Part shown: piece by piece, positions 12,858-18,679 of the stretch
How positions within the stretch are numbered: position 1 is the first letter of the stretch
How the letters are laid out: each line of letters opens with the position of its first letter
Source: a virus
Length of the DNA: 25,822 bases
Virus record (IMG/VR): IMGVR_UViG_3300025921_000067
Span: 1 to 25,822 of that record
Reading direction: 5' to 3' (one strand)
Program-made: the position numbers and the translations under genes
Notes under the pieces: model-generated
What the model was told of the DNA's origin: nothing
What the model saw: the letters and a program-made list of their open reading frames with translations, nothing else
Databases searched by the model: none

Positions 12858-13075
12858 TGGCTGTGATAGTGCTGGGAGTAGTCAGCGTCATTCTGTTCTT
12901 GCTCGTGCTCTTGTTCATGGTCGGCGGGGCCGGCATCAATCGCGAGCTGGTCAAGCTGCGTGAAGACGCCAGCGATGTACTGGAAGCGCTCGATGCCGGC
13001 TATGCCCCGACTGATGCGCGGCTGGCGTTCGCCGTGCGACGGTTGCAGCGATCGGTGAAGGCGGGCAAGCGATGA
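12857..13075 (+). CDS. Small membrane-anchored protein (72 aa)
   Basis: A strong N-terminal membrane segment (about residues 3-24: VIVLGVVSVILFLLVLLFMV) is followed by a charged, helical cytoplasmic-looking tail (INRELVKLREDASDVLEALD ... FAVRRLQRSVKAGKR). The gene overlaps both neighbours through TAATG and ATGA. With the 36-aa membrane protein before it, it may act at the membrane, for example in superinfection exclusion, but that is only a guess from topology. Confidence 0.55.
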   Translation: MAVIVLGVVSVILFLLVLLFMVGGAGINRELVKLREDASDVLEALDAGYAPTDARLAFAVRRLQRSVKAGKR

Positions 13076-13338
13076 GCGGCACGCAAGCGTATCTTGAAGC
13101 GTTCACAGAGAGCGTCCTGACTGACGAGCAGCGCCAGAACGTCATCCTCAACTTTCTCGCGGTGCGCGACCAGCGCGACCACATGGGCGCCACCATCGAT
13201 GAGATCAAGCAGGTGCTGGATTGGGTGCTTCAGGCCAGCATGGAAGGGCTCTGTGCCGAGCTGGTCATCGATGGACGGATCGGCATTGACATCCGCGACG
13301 GCGATATCTGCTTTACGCCGCTGGAGAGTGGGTTATGA
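13072..13338 (+). CDS. Hypothetical protein (88 aa), paralogue of the next gene
   Basis: The start overlaps the previous stop (ATGA). The protein combines an N-terminal helical part (LTDEQRQNVILNFLAVRDQ), a central helix (EIKQVLDWVLQASMEG) and a C-terminal beta part (DGRIGIDIRDGDICFTPL). It aligns along its length with the next gene product: LTDxxQ, VIL..LA, DW..Q and G.I.IDI.DG.I.F positions correspond. A tandem duplication is therefore likely. The layout is like a winged-helix module, but no DNA-binding motif is certain. Confidence 0.6.
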   Translation: MSGTQAYLEAFTESVLTDEQRQNVILNFLAVRDQRDHMGATIDEIKQVLDWVLQASMEGLCAELVIDGRIGIDIRDGDICFTPLESGL

Positions 13339-13613
13339 GCAAAGAGCCGCAGGAATTTCTAACCGACCGCGAGCAATCGGTCATCTTGTTGAACCTCGCG
13401 TATTCGCGTGGACCCTATGGGTATTCGGCCGAAGAGGGACAGACCGTCATCGACTGGGCACGGCAGTCCCGCGTGGATCTTGGCTTATTGCACAGCATCT
13501 TGACTGGCCGCCTGTTCGTGGATGTGGATACAGATGGGGAAATCTTATTCCGAACATCGCGAGGCGGGCAAGATTTTAGACGCGAGACAGTCTGTAAGGC
13601 GGCGGAGCGATGA
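13335..13613 (+). CDS. Hypothetical protein (92 aa), paralogue of the previous gene
   Basis: The start overlaps the previous stop (ATGA). Matching blocks with the upstream protein are FLTDREQSVILLNLAYSRG, VIDWARQSRVDLGLLHSIL and GRLFVDVDTDGEILF. The two probably arose by duplication and then diverged. No known family was recognised. It is co-translated with its neighbours in the accessory cluster. Confidence 0.6.
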   Translation: MSKEPQEFLTDREQSVILLNLAYSRGPYGYSAEEGQTVIDWARQSRVDLGLLHSILTGRLFVDVDTDGEILFRTSRGGQDFRRETVCKAAER

Positions 13614-13735
13614 ACGAACCGGCTGCTGCGTCCTGCCTTGGTTGCCTACTCTCACTGATTCTGTCATCGCTTTCGCTGGCCTTCACGGTCTTTATCGTCG
13701 TGCTGGTGCTGCGACTGATGGGAGTCGTGCAATGA
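13610..13735 (+). CDS. Small cysteine-containing membrane protein (41 aa)
   Basis: Both ends overlap the neighbours (ATGA on each side), which supports this short frame. After MNEPAAASCLGCLL there is one long hydrophobic segment (LSLILSSLSLAFTVFIVV), ending LRLMGVVQ. The CLGC pair near the start of the membrane segment is notable: it could carry lipids or form a disulfide. It is the third small membrane protein of this cluster. Function unknown. Confidence 0.55.
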   Translation: MNEPAAASCLGCLLSLILSSLSLAFTVFIVVLVLRLMGVVQ

Positions 13736-13950
13736 GCGATGAGACCGGCGCCATGCCCTACATAGAGGCGCGGCGCATTGCGGATGAATACGTGTCCATC
13801 CTTCGGCCCTACACCGCGCGCTGTGTCGCTGATCTGGTCCCGCAATTGGATATCTTCGGACGCGTCACCGGTTGGACGGTCGAGATGACCTGTCAGCTTC
13901 CGCAACAAGCGGCGGCCGGCCAGGTGCGCCAGAGCATCAAGGGGAGATGA
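13732..13950 (+). CDS. Small hypothetical protein (72 aa)
   Basis: ATGA overlap with the preceding gene. The protein starts MSDETGAMPYIEARRIADEY and contains RPYTARCVADLVPQLDIFG and TGWTVEMTCQLPQ. An N-terminal helix followed by beta strands is likely. No family, signal or catalytic motif was recognised. It is placed between small membrane proteins and a beta-rich protein in the same transcription unit. Confidence 0.55.
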   Translation: MSDETGAMPYIEARRIADEYVSILRPYTARCVADLVPQLDIFGRVTGWTVEMTCQLPQQAAAGQVRQSIKGR

Positions 13951-13953
13951 GCC

Positions 13954-14190
13954 ATGGATGAGGAGTCAGAACCGATCATCGATAACCATTGGCGGCTCAC
14001 GGTGCGCACGATGGCGACGCCCGGCGACGTGTTGATTAGCACGGATGTCACCGGCGCGGTTGATATCGAGGAGTCGGATGTGCCGGGTGTGGTCCTGCTC
14101 TCGTACGTCGATTACAGCACCGGCCGGCGTTCGCTCGTGTTCATGCCGGTGCGGAATCTCGAAGCGATCACGTTGGAGCATCTGGACTAG
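13954..14190 (+). CDS. Beta-rich hypothetical protein (78 aa)
   Basis: GGGGAGATG supplies a ribosome site before the ATG. The sequence alternates strands and turns (HWRLTVRTMATPGDVLIST ... GVVLLSYVDYSTGRRSLVF) and is acidic at both ends. No family was recognised. An AGGAGG at its 3' end serves the next gene. Confidence 0.55.
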   Translation: MDEESEPIIDNHWRLTVRTMATPGDVLISTDVTGAVDIEESDVPGVVLLSYVDYSTGRRSLVFMPVRNLEAITLEHLD

Positions 14191-14200
14191 GAGGCAGGCC

Positions 14201-14479
14201 ATGACTATCACCATCGACCCGCGACGCATCCCGCGCGACACGCTGCAAACCCTCGTCAACACCTACATCGACCAGCTCTATGCGGAGCTTGACGAGGCGC
14301 ATGCGACGATCGCCCGTCTGAGCGAAGAGAACGAGGGGCTGAAGGGCGACAAGGAGGATTTAGAGGGCGATCTGGTCAAGGTCATGCAGTGGCGCAAGGA
14401 GCTGATTGACGAGAATGACAGGCTGAAGGCGGAGCTTGCTGAGCGCGGGTCGGTGCTGGGTGTGGAAGGGGTCTTTTGA
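14201..14479 (+). CDS. Coiled-coil protein (92 aa)
   Basis: AGGAGG (14189-14194) lies six bases before the ATG. Residues about 25-80 form a continuous heptad pattern (LDEAHATIARLSEENEGLKG ... IDENDRLKAELAERG), so the protein is probably a helical dimer. The following gene is also a coiled-coil protein and starts in a TGATG overlap, so the two may interact. No function was recognised. Confidence 0.6.
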   Translation: MTITIDPRRIPRDTLQTLVNTYIDQLYAELDEAHATIARLSEENEGLKGDKEDLEGDLVKVMQWRKELIDENDRLKAELAERGSVLGVEGVF

Positions 14480-15183
14480 TGGCACGCTTAGGAGATTCCG
14501 TTACGTTTAGCGCGCGGGTTGTCATGGATCGCGTCGAGACTGATGCACCACCGACTGACTGGAAAGCGGTCTGCACCGCACAGGCGCTCGCGCTCTCCGA
14601 GGAGATGATCGGGTACATCAAACAGCGTGACGAGGCCGTACTCGCTCGTCAATGCGCACAGGACGACGGCAAGCGCTGGCGCAAGGTGAACGCAGAACTG
14701 CGCGATGAGCTGACCGAGGCGCGTGAGACGGTCAAGTGGCTCGGGCAACGTATAGCGAATCAGCGGCGCGCTATCCGTCAGAAGCATGGCGAGGTCGAGA
14801 CGGTGCTGCATCTGAATGATCGTCAACGCAAGATCATCGAGGGCTTGCGCGAACAACTCGATACCGTGAATGGACTCTATCACCAGGCGTGCGAGAACAA
14901 GACGACACTATCTGAGGTCGAACTGATGGATCAGATCAGGTCTATGAAGGCAGAGCGCGAAGAGCTATCGGCACTTGCAAAGCGCCAGGGCCACAGAATC
15001 GATGCGCTGAAGCAGGAACTGGAAGAGGCAAGCCGCAAGCTGGTGGAACGCGATCACCCACTGATCGAACATGCCGAGCCACAGATCGTGATCCCCATTC
15101 ACATGGACGATAAATGGGTGCAGGACGTCGTGCTACGGCTCAGCCACTACACCAAGCCGTACGGATCGGATGGCGCGAAATGA
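14479..15183 (+). CDS. Long coiled-coil protein (234 aa)
   Basis: The ATG at 14479 overlaps the previous stop (TGATG). From about residue 45 to 200 the protein is a nearly unbroken charged helix with heptad spacing (ELRDELTEARETVKWLG, IIEGLREQLDTVNGLY, ALKQELEEASRKLVERD). Short non-helical ends precede and follow it. Similar coiled coils in accessory regions can be structural or bind host factors. No domain was recognised. Confidence 0.6.
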   Translation: MARLGDSVTFSARVVMDRVETDAPPTDWKAVCTAQALALSEEMIGYIKQRDEAVLARQCAQDDGKRWRKVNAELRDELTEARETVKWLGQRIANQRRAIRQKHGEVETVLHLNDRQRKIIEGLREQLDTVNGLYHQACENKTTLSEVELMDQIRSMKAEREELSALAKRQGHRIDALKQELEEASRKLVERDHPLIEHAEPQIVIPIHMDDKWVQDVVLRLSHYTKPYGSDGAK

Positions 15184-15644
15184 CCGCTGACGAGACGACG
15201 GCCCTTGATGATGCGGATACTGTACCGTCGATCACTGAACTGATTGACGAGCTTCGCGAGCACGTGTCGGGACGCGTAGCGTTCTGCCAGATCTGCGACG
15301 GCGCGCTGACCGTGCATCGCGAGTTCACGCCCGATAGCGATTACAGCATTGAACGAGATGATGTCTACGTGACCGGCCCCTGCGTCGATCAGCCAGATCA
15401 CCGGCATGAGCAACGCGAAGACGAAATCATCGCCTATGCCGACGGGCAGATGTTGGAGCGCTCCGTTCTCGAATATGGCGTGTTGAGGCTCTGCGCCGAA
15501 GTCGAACGCCTGCGTGCCTGGCTCGAAAGTATCGAAGCCGTCACTGAAGCTCAGAATGGCCCTCGATGCCCGGGATTGTGGCTATTGGACGCCGCATGGG
15601 AATCAGCGCGCAAGGCATTGGCCGGAGAGGCGGTGCCCGAATGA
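15180..15644 (+). CDS. Hypothetical protein (154 aa) with CxxC motif
   Basis: ATGA overlap with the preceding gene. FCQICDGALTVH and, about 40 residues later, GPCVDQPDHRHEQ provide Cys and His residues that could bind one metal ion. The C-terminal half is helical (LRLCAEVERLRAWLESIEAV) and ends ALAGEAVPE. Its start (MTADET) and end resemble those of the next gene product (MSADET ... ALVGEAVP), suggesting shared or shuffled modules. Function unknown. Confidence 0.55.
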   Translation: MTADETTALDDADTVPSITELIDELREHVSGRVAFCQICDGALTVHREFTPDSDYSIERDDVYVTGPCVDQPDHRHEQREDEIIAYADGQMLERSVLEYGVLRLCAEVERLRAWLESIEAVTEAQNGPRCPGLWLLDAAWESARKALAGEAVPE

Positions 15645-16003
15645 GCGCTGACGAGACGCCGGCCGCCCGCGTGGAGCCGATGAGCGAGGAGCGGATCCTG
15701 GACCTGTATGAATTGGCCTATGACCCATTGGATTGGGATACGGATGGCAACGTCAAGCTGCCTCATGGTCTGGTCGCTGAATATTACGAGGAACTAATCC
15801 GCCTCCGCGCGGTCATCGCCGAGCGGGACGCGGAGATTCGAGAGCTGCTGCCAATGGCGGAAGCCTGGTACGACCACAATTGCGAGTCTGGCGGATATGA
15901 CCCGATCAACGGCGACTGGGCGACGGAGCAATTTCGGCACGATGAACAGGTGATCAGTCAGGCGAAGGCGTTGGTAGGCGAGGCGGTGCCCGATGAGTGC
16001 TGA
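15641..16003 (+). CDS. Hypothetical protein (120 aa), module-sharing with its neighbour
   Basis: ATGA overlap with the preceding gene. It has MSADETPAARVEPMSEERIL at the start, a helical centre (EYYEELIRLRAVIAERDAE) and ALVGEAVPDEC at the end; start and end echo the previous gene. ELLPMAEAWYDHNCE resembles short helical segments in other phage ORFs of unknown role. No catalytic motif was recognised. Confidence 0.55.
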   Translation: MSADETPAARVEPMSEERILDLYELAYDPLDWDTDGNVKLPHGLVAEYYEELIRLRAVIAERDAEIRELLPMAEAWYDHNCESGGYDPINGDWATEQFRHDEQVISQAKALVGEAVPDEC

Positions 16004-16208
16004 GCAGCCGAGCGGACCGACAACGGTGGTCAATACGGCGTCGGTCAATGATAAGCCAGTACCCCTGGCGGGCGGAGTTATCCAGCAGATCATCGAGCAA
16101 CTCTACCCCTTTGTCGCGCTTGATATGGGGCATTGGCAAGAGCCGCCTGCCGTGCAGGAATCGACGGCGATTCGGGCCATGGTGGCGGAACGGAGCGAGG
16201 GAGAATGA
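15993..16208 (+). CDS. Small hypothetical protein (71 aa)
   Basis: The gene overlaps the end of the previous one by 11 bases and the start of the next by ATGA. It reads MSAEQPSGPTTVVNTAS, then a helix (GGVIQQIIEQLYPFVAL) and AIRAMVAERSEGE. The opening MSAEQ again recalls MSADET of its neighbours. No family was recognised. Confidence 0.5.
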   Translation: MSAEQPSGPTTVVNTASVNDKPVPLAGGVIQQIIEQLYPFVALDMGHWQEPPAVQESTAIRAMVAERSEGE

Positions 16209-16501
16209 ATAACCTCCATGCGATTGAACAGACGAAACCGATGGATATTTTGCGTTGTCTCCGACAGCCGCCCGAAGTCTGGCGCGATGTCGAACAGGAG
16301 ATCACGCGACACTGGTTCGGAAAAGCGAAACGCGCTGCCCTCGGTGAGGCGGCTGATGATCCGAGTGCTCGATTCCCGTATGACGGCTGGTTGCGCGTCG
16401 AGATTTTTGAGGTGCTTCTGGCAGTTGATGTCCCGGTGACCCGCCTATTCACGCTGATGGCTCTGCGGCATCGGGCGCGGGCGGAACGGAGCGAGGAGTG
16501 A
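16205..16501 (+). CDS. Small hypothetical protein (98 aa)
   Basis: ATGA overlap with the previous gene. The protein contains PPEVWRDVEQEITRHWFGKA and YDGWLRVEIFEVLLAVDVPV, and is mostly helical with several tryptophans. It ends ARAERSEE, similar to the end of the previous protein (AERSEGE). No domain was recognised. It belongs to the same accessory transcription unit. Confidence 0.5.
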   Translation: MNNLHAIEQTKPMDILRCLRQPPEVWRDVEQEITRHWFGKAKRAALGEAADDPSARFPYDGWLRVEIFEVLLAVDVPVTRLFTLMALRHRARAERSEE

Positions 16502-16511
16502 GGAGGGGTCT

Positions 16512-16826
16512 ATGTCCTACCCATGCTTCCTGACCACAGGCGACAGTGCAGACGCTGAGCGCCCCGGCGCGATGTGGTTTGGTGTCGGCTTCGACGGCGC
16601 GACGGTCTGGATGGTAACGCTGCCCGGTGGCGCCATCTTTAGTCAGGACAACATCGCAATCGACGGCACGCACTGGCAGATAAGCGGCTCGCCACCGAAT
16701 GTCACGGTGCACCCGTCGATCAACGTCATGGCGCCCGAACACATGCGCTATCACGGCTGGCTGCGTGACGGCGTGCTCTCGGACGATCTTGAGGGACGGA
16801 CCTATGAGAGCGAGCAGCCATCATGA
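16512..16826 (+). CDS. DUF6527-like small protein (104 aa)
   Basis: GAGGAGGGG lies about five bases before the ATG. The protein is beta-rich, and its second half reads HWQISGSPPNVTVHPSIN followed by YHGWLRDGVLSDDLEGR. It resembles small phage proteins with the pattern W..G....PTfsPSI ... CH.fv.dG, which I associate with DUF6527. The usual cysteine of that pattern is a tyrosine here. Function of the family in phages is not known to me. Assignment is by remembered pattern only. Confidence 0.5.
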   Translation: MSYPCFLTTGDSADAERPGAMWFGVGFDGATVWMVTLPGGAIFSQDNIAIDGTHWQISGSPPNVTVHPSINVMAPEHMRYHGWLRDGVLSDDLEGRTYESEQPS

Positions 16827-17215
16827 TCGACAAGGTGCGGGTGGAGCGGATACTTGCCGATGTTCGGGAGGCCGAACGATTGCGCGAACGACGCGACTGG
16901 AATCCCGCGATGATTACCGGTGGCGAGTTGTCCGCACGCAGCGCGGCGTTCAATGCGCAAGCCAAGAAGCTTCAGCGATCGTTCCCGCTCGATGTTCAGG
17001 CGCAACTCCTGACCGATTACCTCGCGCTGCGCGCCATCGTCGAGGCACTGGCCAAGAGACAACCGATTACGGTGAGCACGCCGGGCGTCTATTACTGCAC
17101 CCTCTGTGGGGCGGAATGGTCATCTGCTGAGATGCCCACGCTTGAGACGCACGATGAGAACTGCCCGTACCGGATGGCTGTCGAGGCCATAGGATCGGAC
17201 GACGATGACCACTGA
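16823..17215 (+). CDS. Zinc-finger-containing hypothetical protein (130 aa)
   Basis: ATGA overlap with the previous gene. The N-terminal two-thirds is helical (VERILADVREAERLRERRDW). Near residue 92 a C2HC-type finger is visible: YYCTLCGAEWSS, then THDENCPY, giving Cys-X2-Cys and His-X3-Cys. Such fingers bind nucleic acid or protein. It ends in an acidic tail and overlaps the next gene by 11 bases. Target unknown. Confidence 0.6.
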   Translation: MIDKVRVERILADVREAERLRERRDWNPAMITGGELSARSAAFNAQAKKLQRSFPLDVQAQLLTDYLALRAIVEALAKRQPITVSTPGVYYCTLCGAEWSSAEMPTLETHDENCPYRMAVEAIGSDDDDH

Positions 17216-17576
17216 GAACGACTATACGCCACGCCGCGTGCTTCATGGGCTTTCGTTGCTGCCCTATCTGCGTCTGCCGCTCAGCACGCCGGAACACCTC
17301 GGACAGCAACATCAGAAGCGCACCGTTTCAGGTGTCGCGCTAGAGGATCAAATTGACGAGCTGGCCGATCTTGAGCGCGCCTTACGGATGCTGCCCGATC
17401 GGCCCTTTGTGGCTGTCTGCCTGTTCGCGATTTATGGCGTACCGATCGATCAGATTGCCGATGCGCTGGCCATGCCGCAACGCGACGCCGGCTGGCTCTG
17501 CGAACAGGCCGCACGCGAGATGGCGCGGTCACTCGGCTGGCGCGGCCCGCGCTCCTGGCATGCTGAGCGGTGCTAG
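17205..17576 (+). CDS. ArpU/sigma-region-4-like regulator (123 aa)
   Basis: The second half (about residues 50-115) reads LERALRMLPDRPFVAVCLFA, then IYGVPIDQIADALAMP and AAREMARSLGW. This is the architecture of a sigma-70 region 4 HTH, as in the ArpU/RinA late-gene activators of many phages. The N-terminal part is short and basic. It is the last gene before the tRNA-structural region, the usual place of the late regulator, so control of packaging and head genes is likely. It lacks a region 2, so it is not a complete sigma factor. Confidence 0.6.
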   Translation: MTTENDYTPRRVLHGLSLLPYLRLPLSTPEHLGQQHQKRTVSGVALEDQIDELADLERALRMLPDRPFVAVCLFAIYGVPIDQIADALAMPQRDAGWLCEQAAREMARSLGWRGPRSWHAERC

Positions 17577-17583
17577 AATTACA

Positions 17584-17597
17584 GAATCAACGGATTC
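17584..17597 (+). repeat. GAATC-AACG-GATTC element, copy 4
   Basis: Perfect 5-base arms around AACG, identical to copy 1 except for the last base. It lies 11 bases upstream of the -35 of the tRNA promoter, the same geometry as copy 3. Confidence 0.6.
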
Positions 17598-17608
17598 TAC
17601 AGAGAGAC

Positions 17609-17636
17609 TTGACAGATGCAAAAGTCATGCTATACT
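17609..17636 (+). promoter_or_regulatory. Promoter of the tRNA island
   Basis: TTGACA (17609-17614) and TATACT (17631-17636) are 16 bases apart: the best sigma-70 match in the window. The first tRNA begins 27 bases after the -10. Confidence 0.85.
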
Positions 17637-17662
17637 GAGAGTGTGAGGAACGCACGATGCCT

Positions 17663-17735
17663 GCTTTCGTAGCTCAATTGGCAGAGCGGCTGTTTTGTAA
17701 ACAGCGGGTTGTGGGTTCGAAGCCTACCGGAAGCT
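17663..17735 (+). tRNA. tRNA-Thr (UGU)
   Basis: A full cloverleaf: GCTTTCG/CGGAAGC acceptor (one G-U), GCTC/GAGC D stem, GCTGT/ACAGC anticodon stem with loop TTTGTAA, and T stem GTGGG/CCTAC with loop TTCGAAG. CCA is not encoded. This is the most regular tRNA of the island. Confidence 0.9.
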
Positions 17736-17790
17736 CTAGGGTGGCGGCGTGGCTATATGACACGCGAATCGCGCATCAGGGAGTTGTCAA

Positions 17791-17860
17791 CGGGAGGTGG
17801 TGCAGTGGTAGCACGCGCCATGTGGTTGGCAAGGGGGCTGTTCGATTCAGTCCCTCCCGA
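17791..17860 (+). tRNA. tRNA-like RNA, Pro(UGG) or His(GUG) type, abnormal anticodon arm
   Basis: Acceptor CGGGAGG/CCTCCCG, D stem GTGC/GCAC and T stem GGCTG/CAGTC with loop TTCGATT are all good, and A73 follows. The anticodon arm folds only as GCC/GGC around the eight-base loop ATGTGGTT, or as GCCA/TGGC with a six-base loop; no normal 5-bp stem with a 7-base loop exists. C1-G72 with A73 and the bases UGG fit proline; U33 followed by GUG fits histidine. An eight-base loop would recall frameshift-suppressor tRNAs, but degeneration is equally possible. Confidence 0.55.
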
Positions 17861-17926
17861 TTAAAACGAGGCGTCACTTCACGCCTACCTGATGCTTAGC
17901 CGGGGCAGGACCGGCCCACCCTACAC

Positions 17927-17999
17927 GGGCCTATAGCTCTAACGGCAGAGCGGCGCCCTTGCAAGGCGATGGTTCGGGGTTCGAATCCTCGTGGGTCCA
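17927..17999 (+). tRNA. tRNA-Ala (UGC)
   Basis: Acceptor GGGCCTA/TGGGTCC includes the G3-U70 pair that identifies alanine tRNAs. D stem GCTC/GAGC, anticodon stem CGCC/GGCG with loop CTTGCAA, and T loop TTCGAAT are normal; the 27-43 pair is G-A. CCA is not encoded (CAC follows). Confidence 0.88.
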
Positions 18000-18103
18000 C
18001 GGACGGTGTCCAAATACACCCAACCCCGACCGGGTTGTAAAGCCTTGGCATGACGTTGCCGGTAAAGATCGGTGCGAAGAAATCTCGCGGGAAACCGGCG
18101 GTC
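18000..18103 (+). other. Structured spacer between tRNAs; no gene seen
   Basis: Small inverted repeats can be read: GGTGT/ACACC (18005-18020), AACCC/GGGTT (18021-18035) and GCCGGT (18058-18063) with ACCGGC (18094-18099). No cloverleaf or reading frame could be supported. It may be processed spacer or part of an unrecognised small RNA. Confidence 0.35.
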
Positions 18104-18182
18104 GTCTCTGTAGTTCAAATAGAAAGAACACCGGGGCCTTGAACAAGCACCGGCGACATCGGGGCGGTACCGATCAGGGACA
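18104..18182 (+). ncRNA. Degenerate tRNA-like element with non-consensus T loop
   Basis: GTCTCTG pairs with CAGGGAC (18175-18181, one G-U), A73-CC follows, GTTC/GAAC makes a D-like stem and ATCGG/CCGAT a T-like stem. The T loop is GGCGGTA rather than TTCGANT. The anticodon region is CCGG, a 15-base loop containing TTGAA, then CCGG. A T run follows at 18189-18193. The overall geometry is tRNA-like, but it is probably not an ordinary tRNA. Confidence 0.35.
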
Positions 18183-18226
18183 CCGACCTTTTTATTGACT
18201 GGGCATGGCCCTGATGCCGGGCCACA

Positions 18227-18298
18227 GCGCATGTAGCTCAGTGGTAGAGCGGACGGTCTCAACAGCCACGGTCGCAGGTTCGAGTCCTGCCATGCGCA
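18227..18298 (+). tRNA. tRNA-like RNA (CAA in loop; Trp/Leu-like), weak anticodon stem
   Basis: Acceptor GCGCATG/CATGCGC, D stem GCTC/GAGC with loop AGTGGTA, and T stem GCAGG/CCTGC with loop TTCGAGT are perfect. The anticodon arm has only three pairs next to loop CTCAACA (anticodon CAA), with mismatches at 27-43 and 28-42. ACGGTCTC resembles tRNA-Trp, whose anticodon is CCA. A short variable loop argues against a normal leucine tRNA. Confidence 0.6.
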
Positions 18299-18364
18299 CA
18301 CCGAGTGTTAGCCGAGCTTGGAAGGCGCCATAAAGTCGGCTCGTGGCCATGACGAAGCGTGGCA

Positions 18365-18435
18365 GTGCATGTCGTCTAAAGGCAGGACGCCGGCCGATGT
18401 GGCCGGGGGTGGCCGTTCGATTCGACCCATGCGCA
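18365..18435 (+). tRNA. tRNA-like RNA with Glu-like D arm and unusual anticodon loop
   Basis: Acceptor GTGCATG/CATGCGC (one T-G), D arm TCGTCTAAAGGCAGGAC as in tRNA-Glu, a perfect CCGGC/GCCGG anticodon stem, and T loop TTCGATT. The loop is CGATGTG: position 33 is G instead of U and positions 34-36 are ATG, not a standard anticodon context. The 3' strand CATGCGCACA is the same as in the previous RNA. Confidence 0.6.
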
Positions 18436-18482
18436 CAAGGTCCGAGGATCGCGACTGATTTTATTCACATTCTCGCGCTGAT

Positions 18483-18555
18483 CCCTCGGGCCGAACGTGA
18501 GGGCGCGTCTGGCCTTGTAAACCAGACGCGCTCGACCACAATCATCCCCCTGGTC
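18483..18555 (+). other. Three consecutive hairpins after the tRNAs
   Basis: CCCTC/GAGGG (18483-18503), GCGCGTCTGG/CCAGACGCGC (18503-18531) around loop CCTTGTAAA, and GACCA/TGGTC (about 18534-18555). The second loop looks like a Thr(UGU) anticodon loop on a 10-bp stem. No acceptor stem was found. It could be a remnant tRNA or a separate structured RNA. Confidence 0.35.
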
Positions 18556-18607
18556 GCTTCGGTGGCCAGGTAAAGGCGTCGAGTGATCGGCGCCAATATC
18601 GCGTATT

Positions 18608-18656
18608 CCCCCGAGTTTCCATCACGGCGCTCTGCCGTTGACGACTCGGGGGTTTT
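18608..18656 (+). terminator. Terminator closing the tRNA island
   Basis: CCCCCGAGT (18608-18616) pairs with ACTCGGGGG (18644-18652), with an inner hairpin ACGGC/GCCGT, and TTTT follows. It ends the tRNA transcript before the head module. Confidence 0.75.
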
Positions 18657-18679
18657 GCTTGCTCACGGATTGGATACGC

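Noticed and set aside
17939-18301. Minus-strand frame reading QDSNLRPWLLRPSALPL
   Set aside because: This is the usual false protein made by reading tRNA genes backwards.
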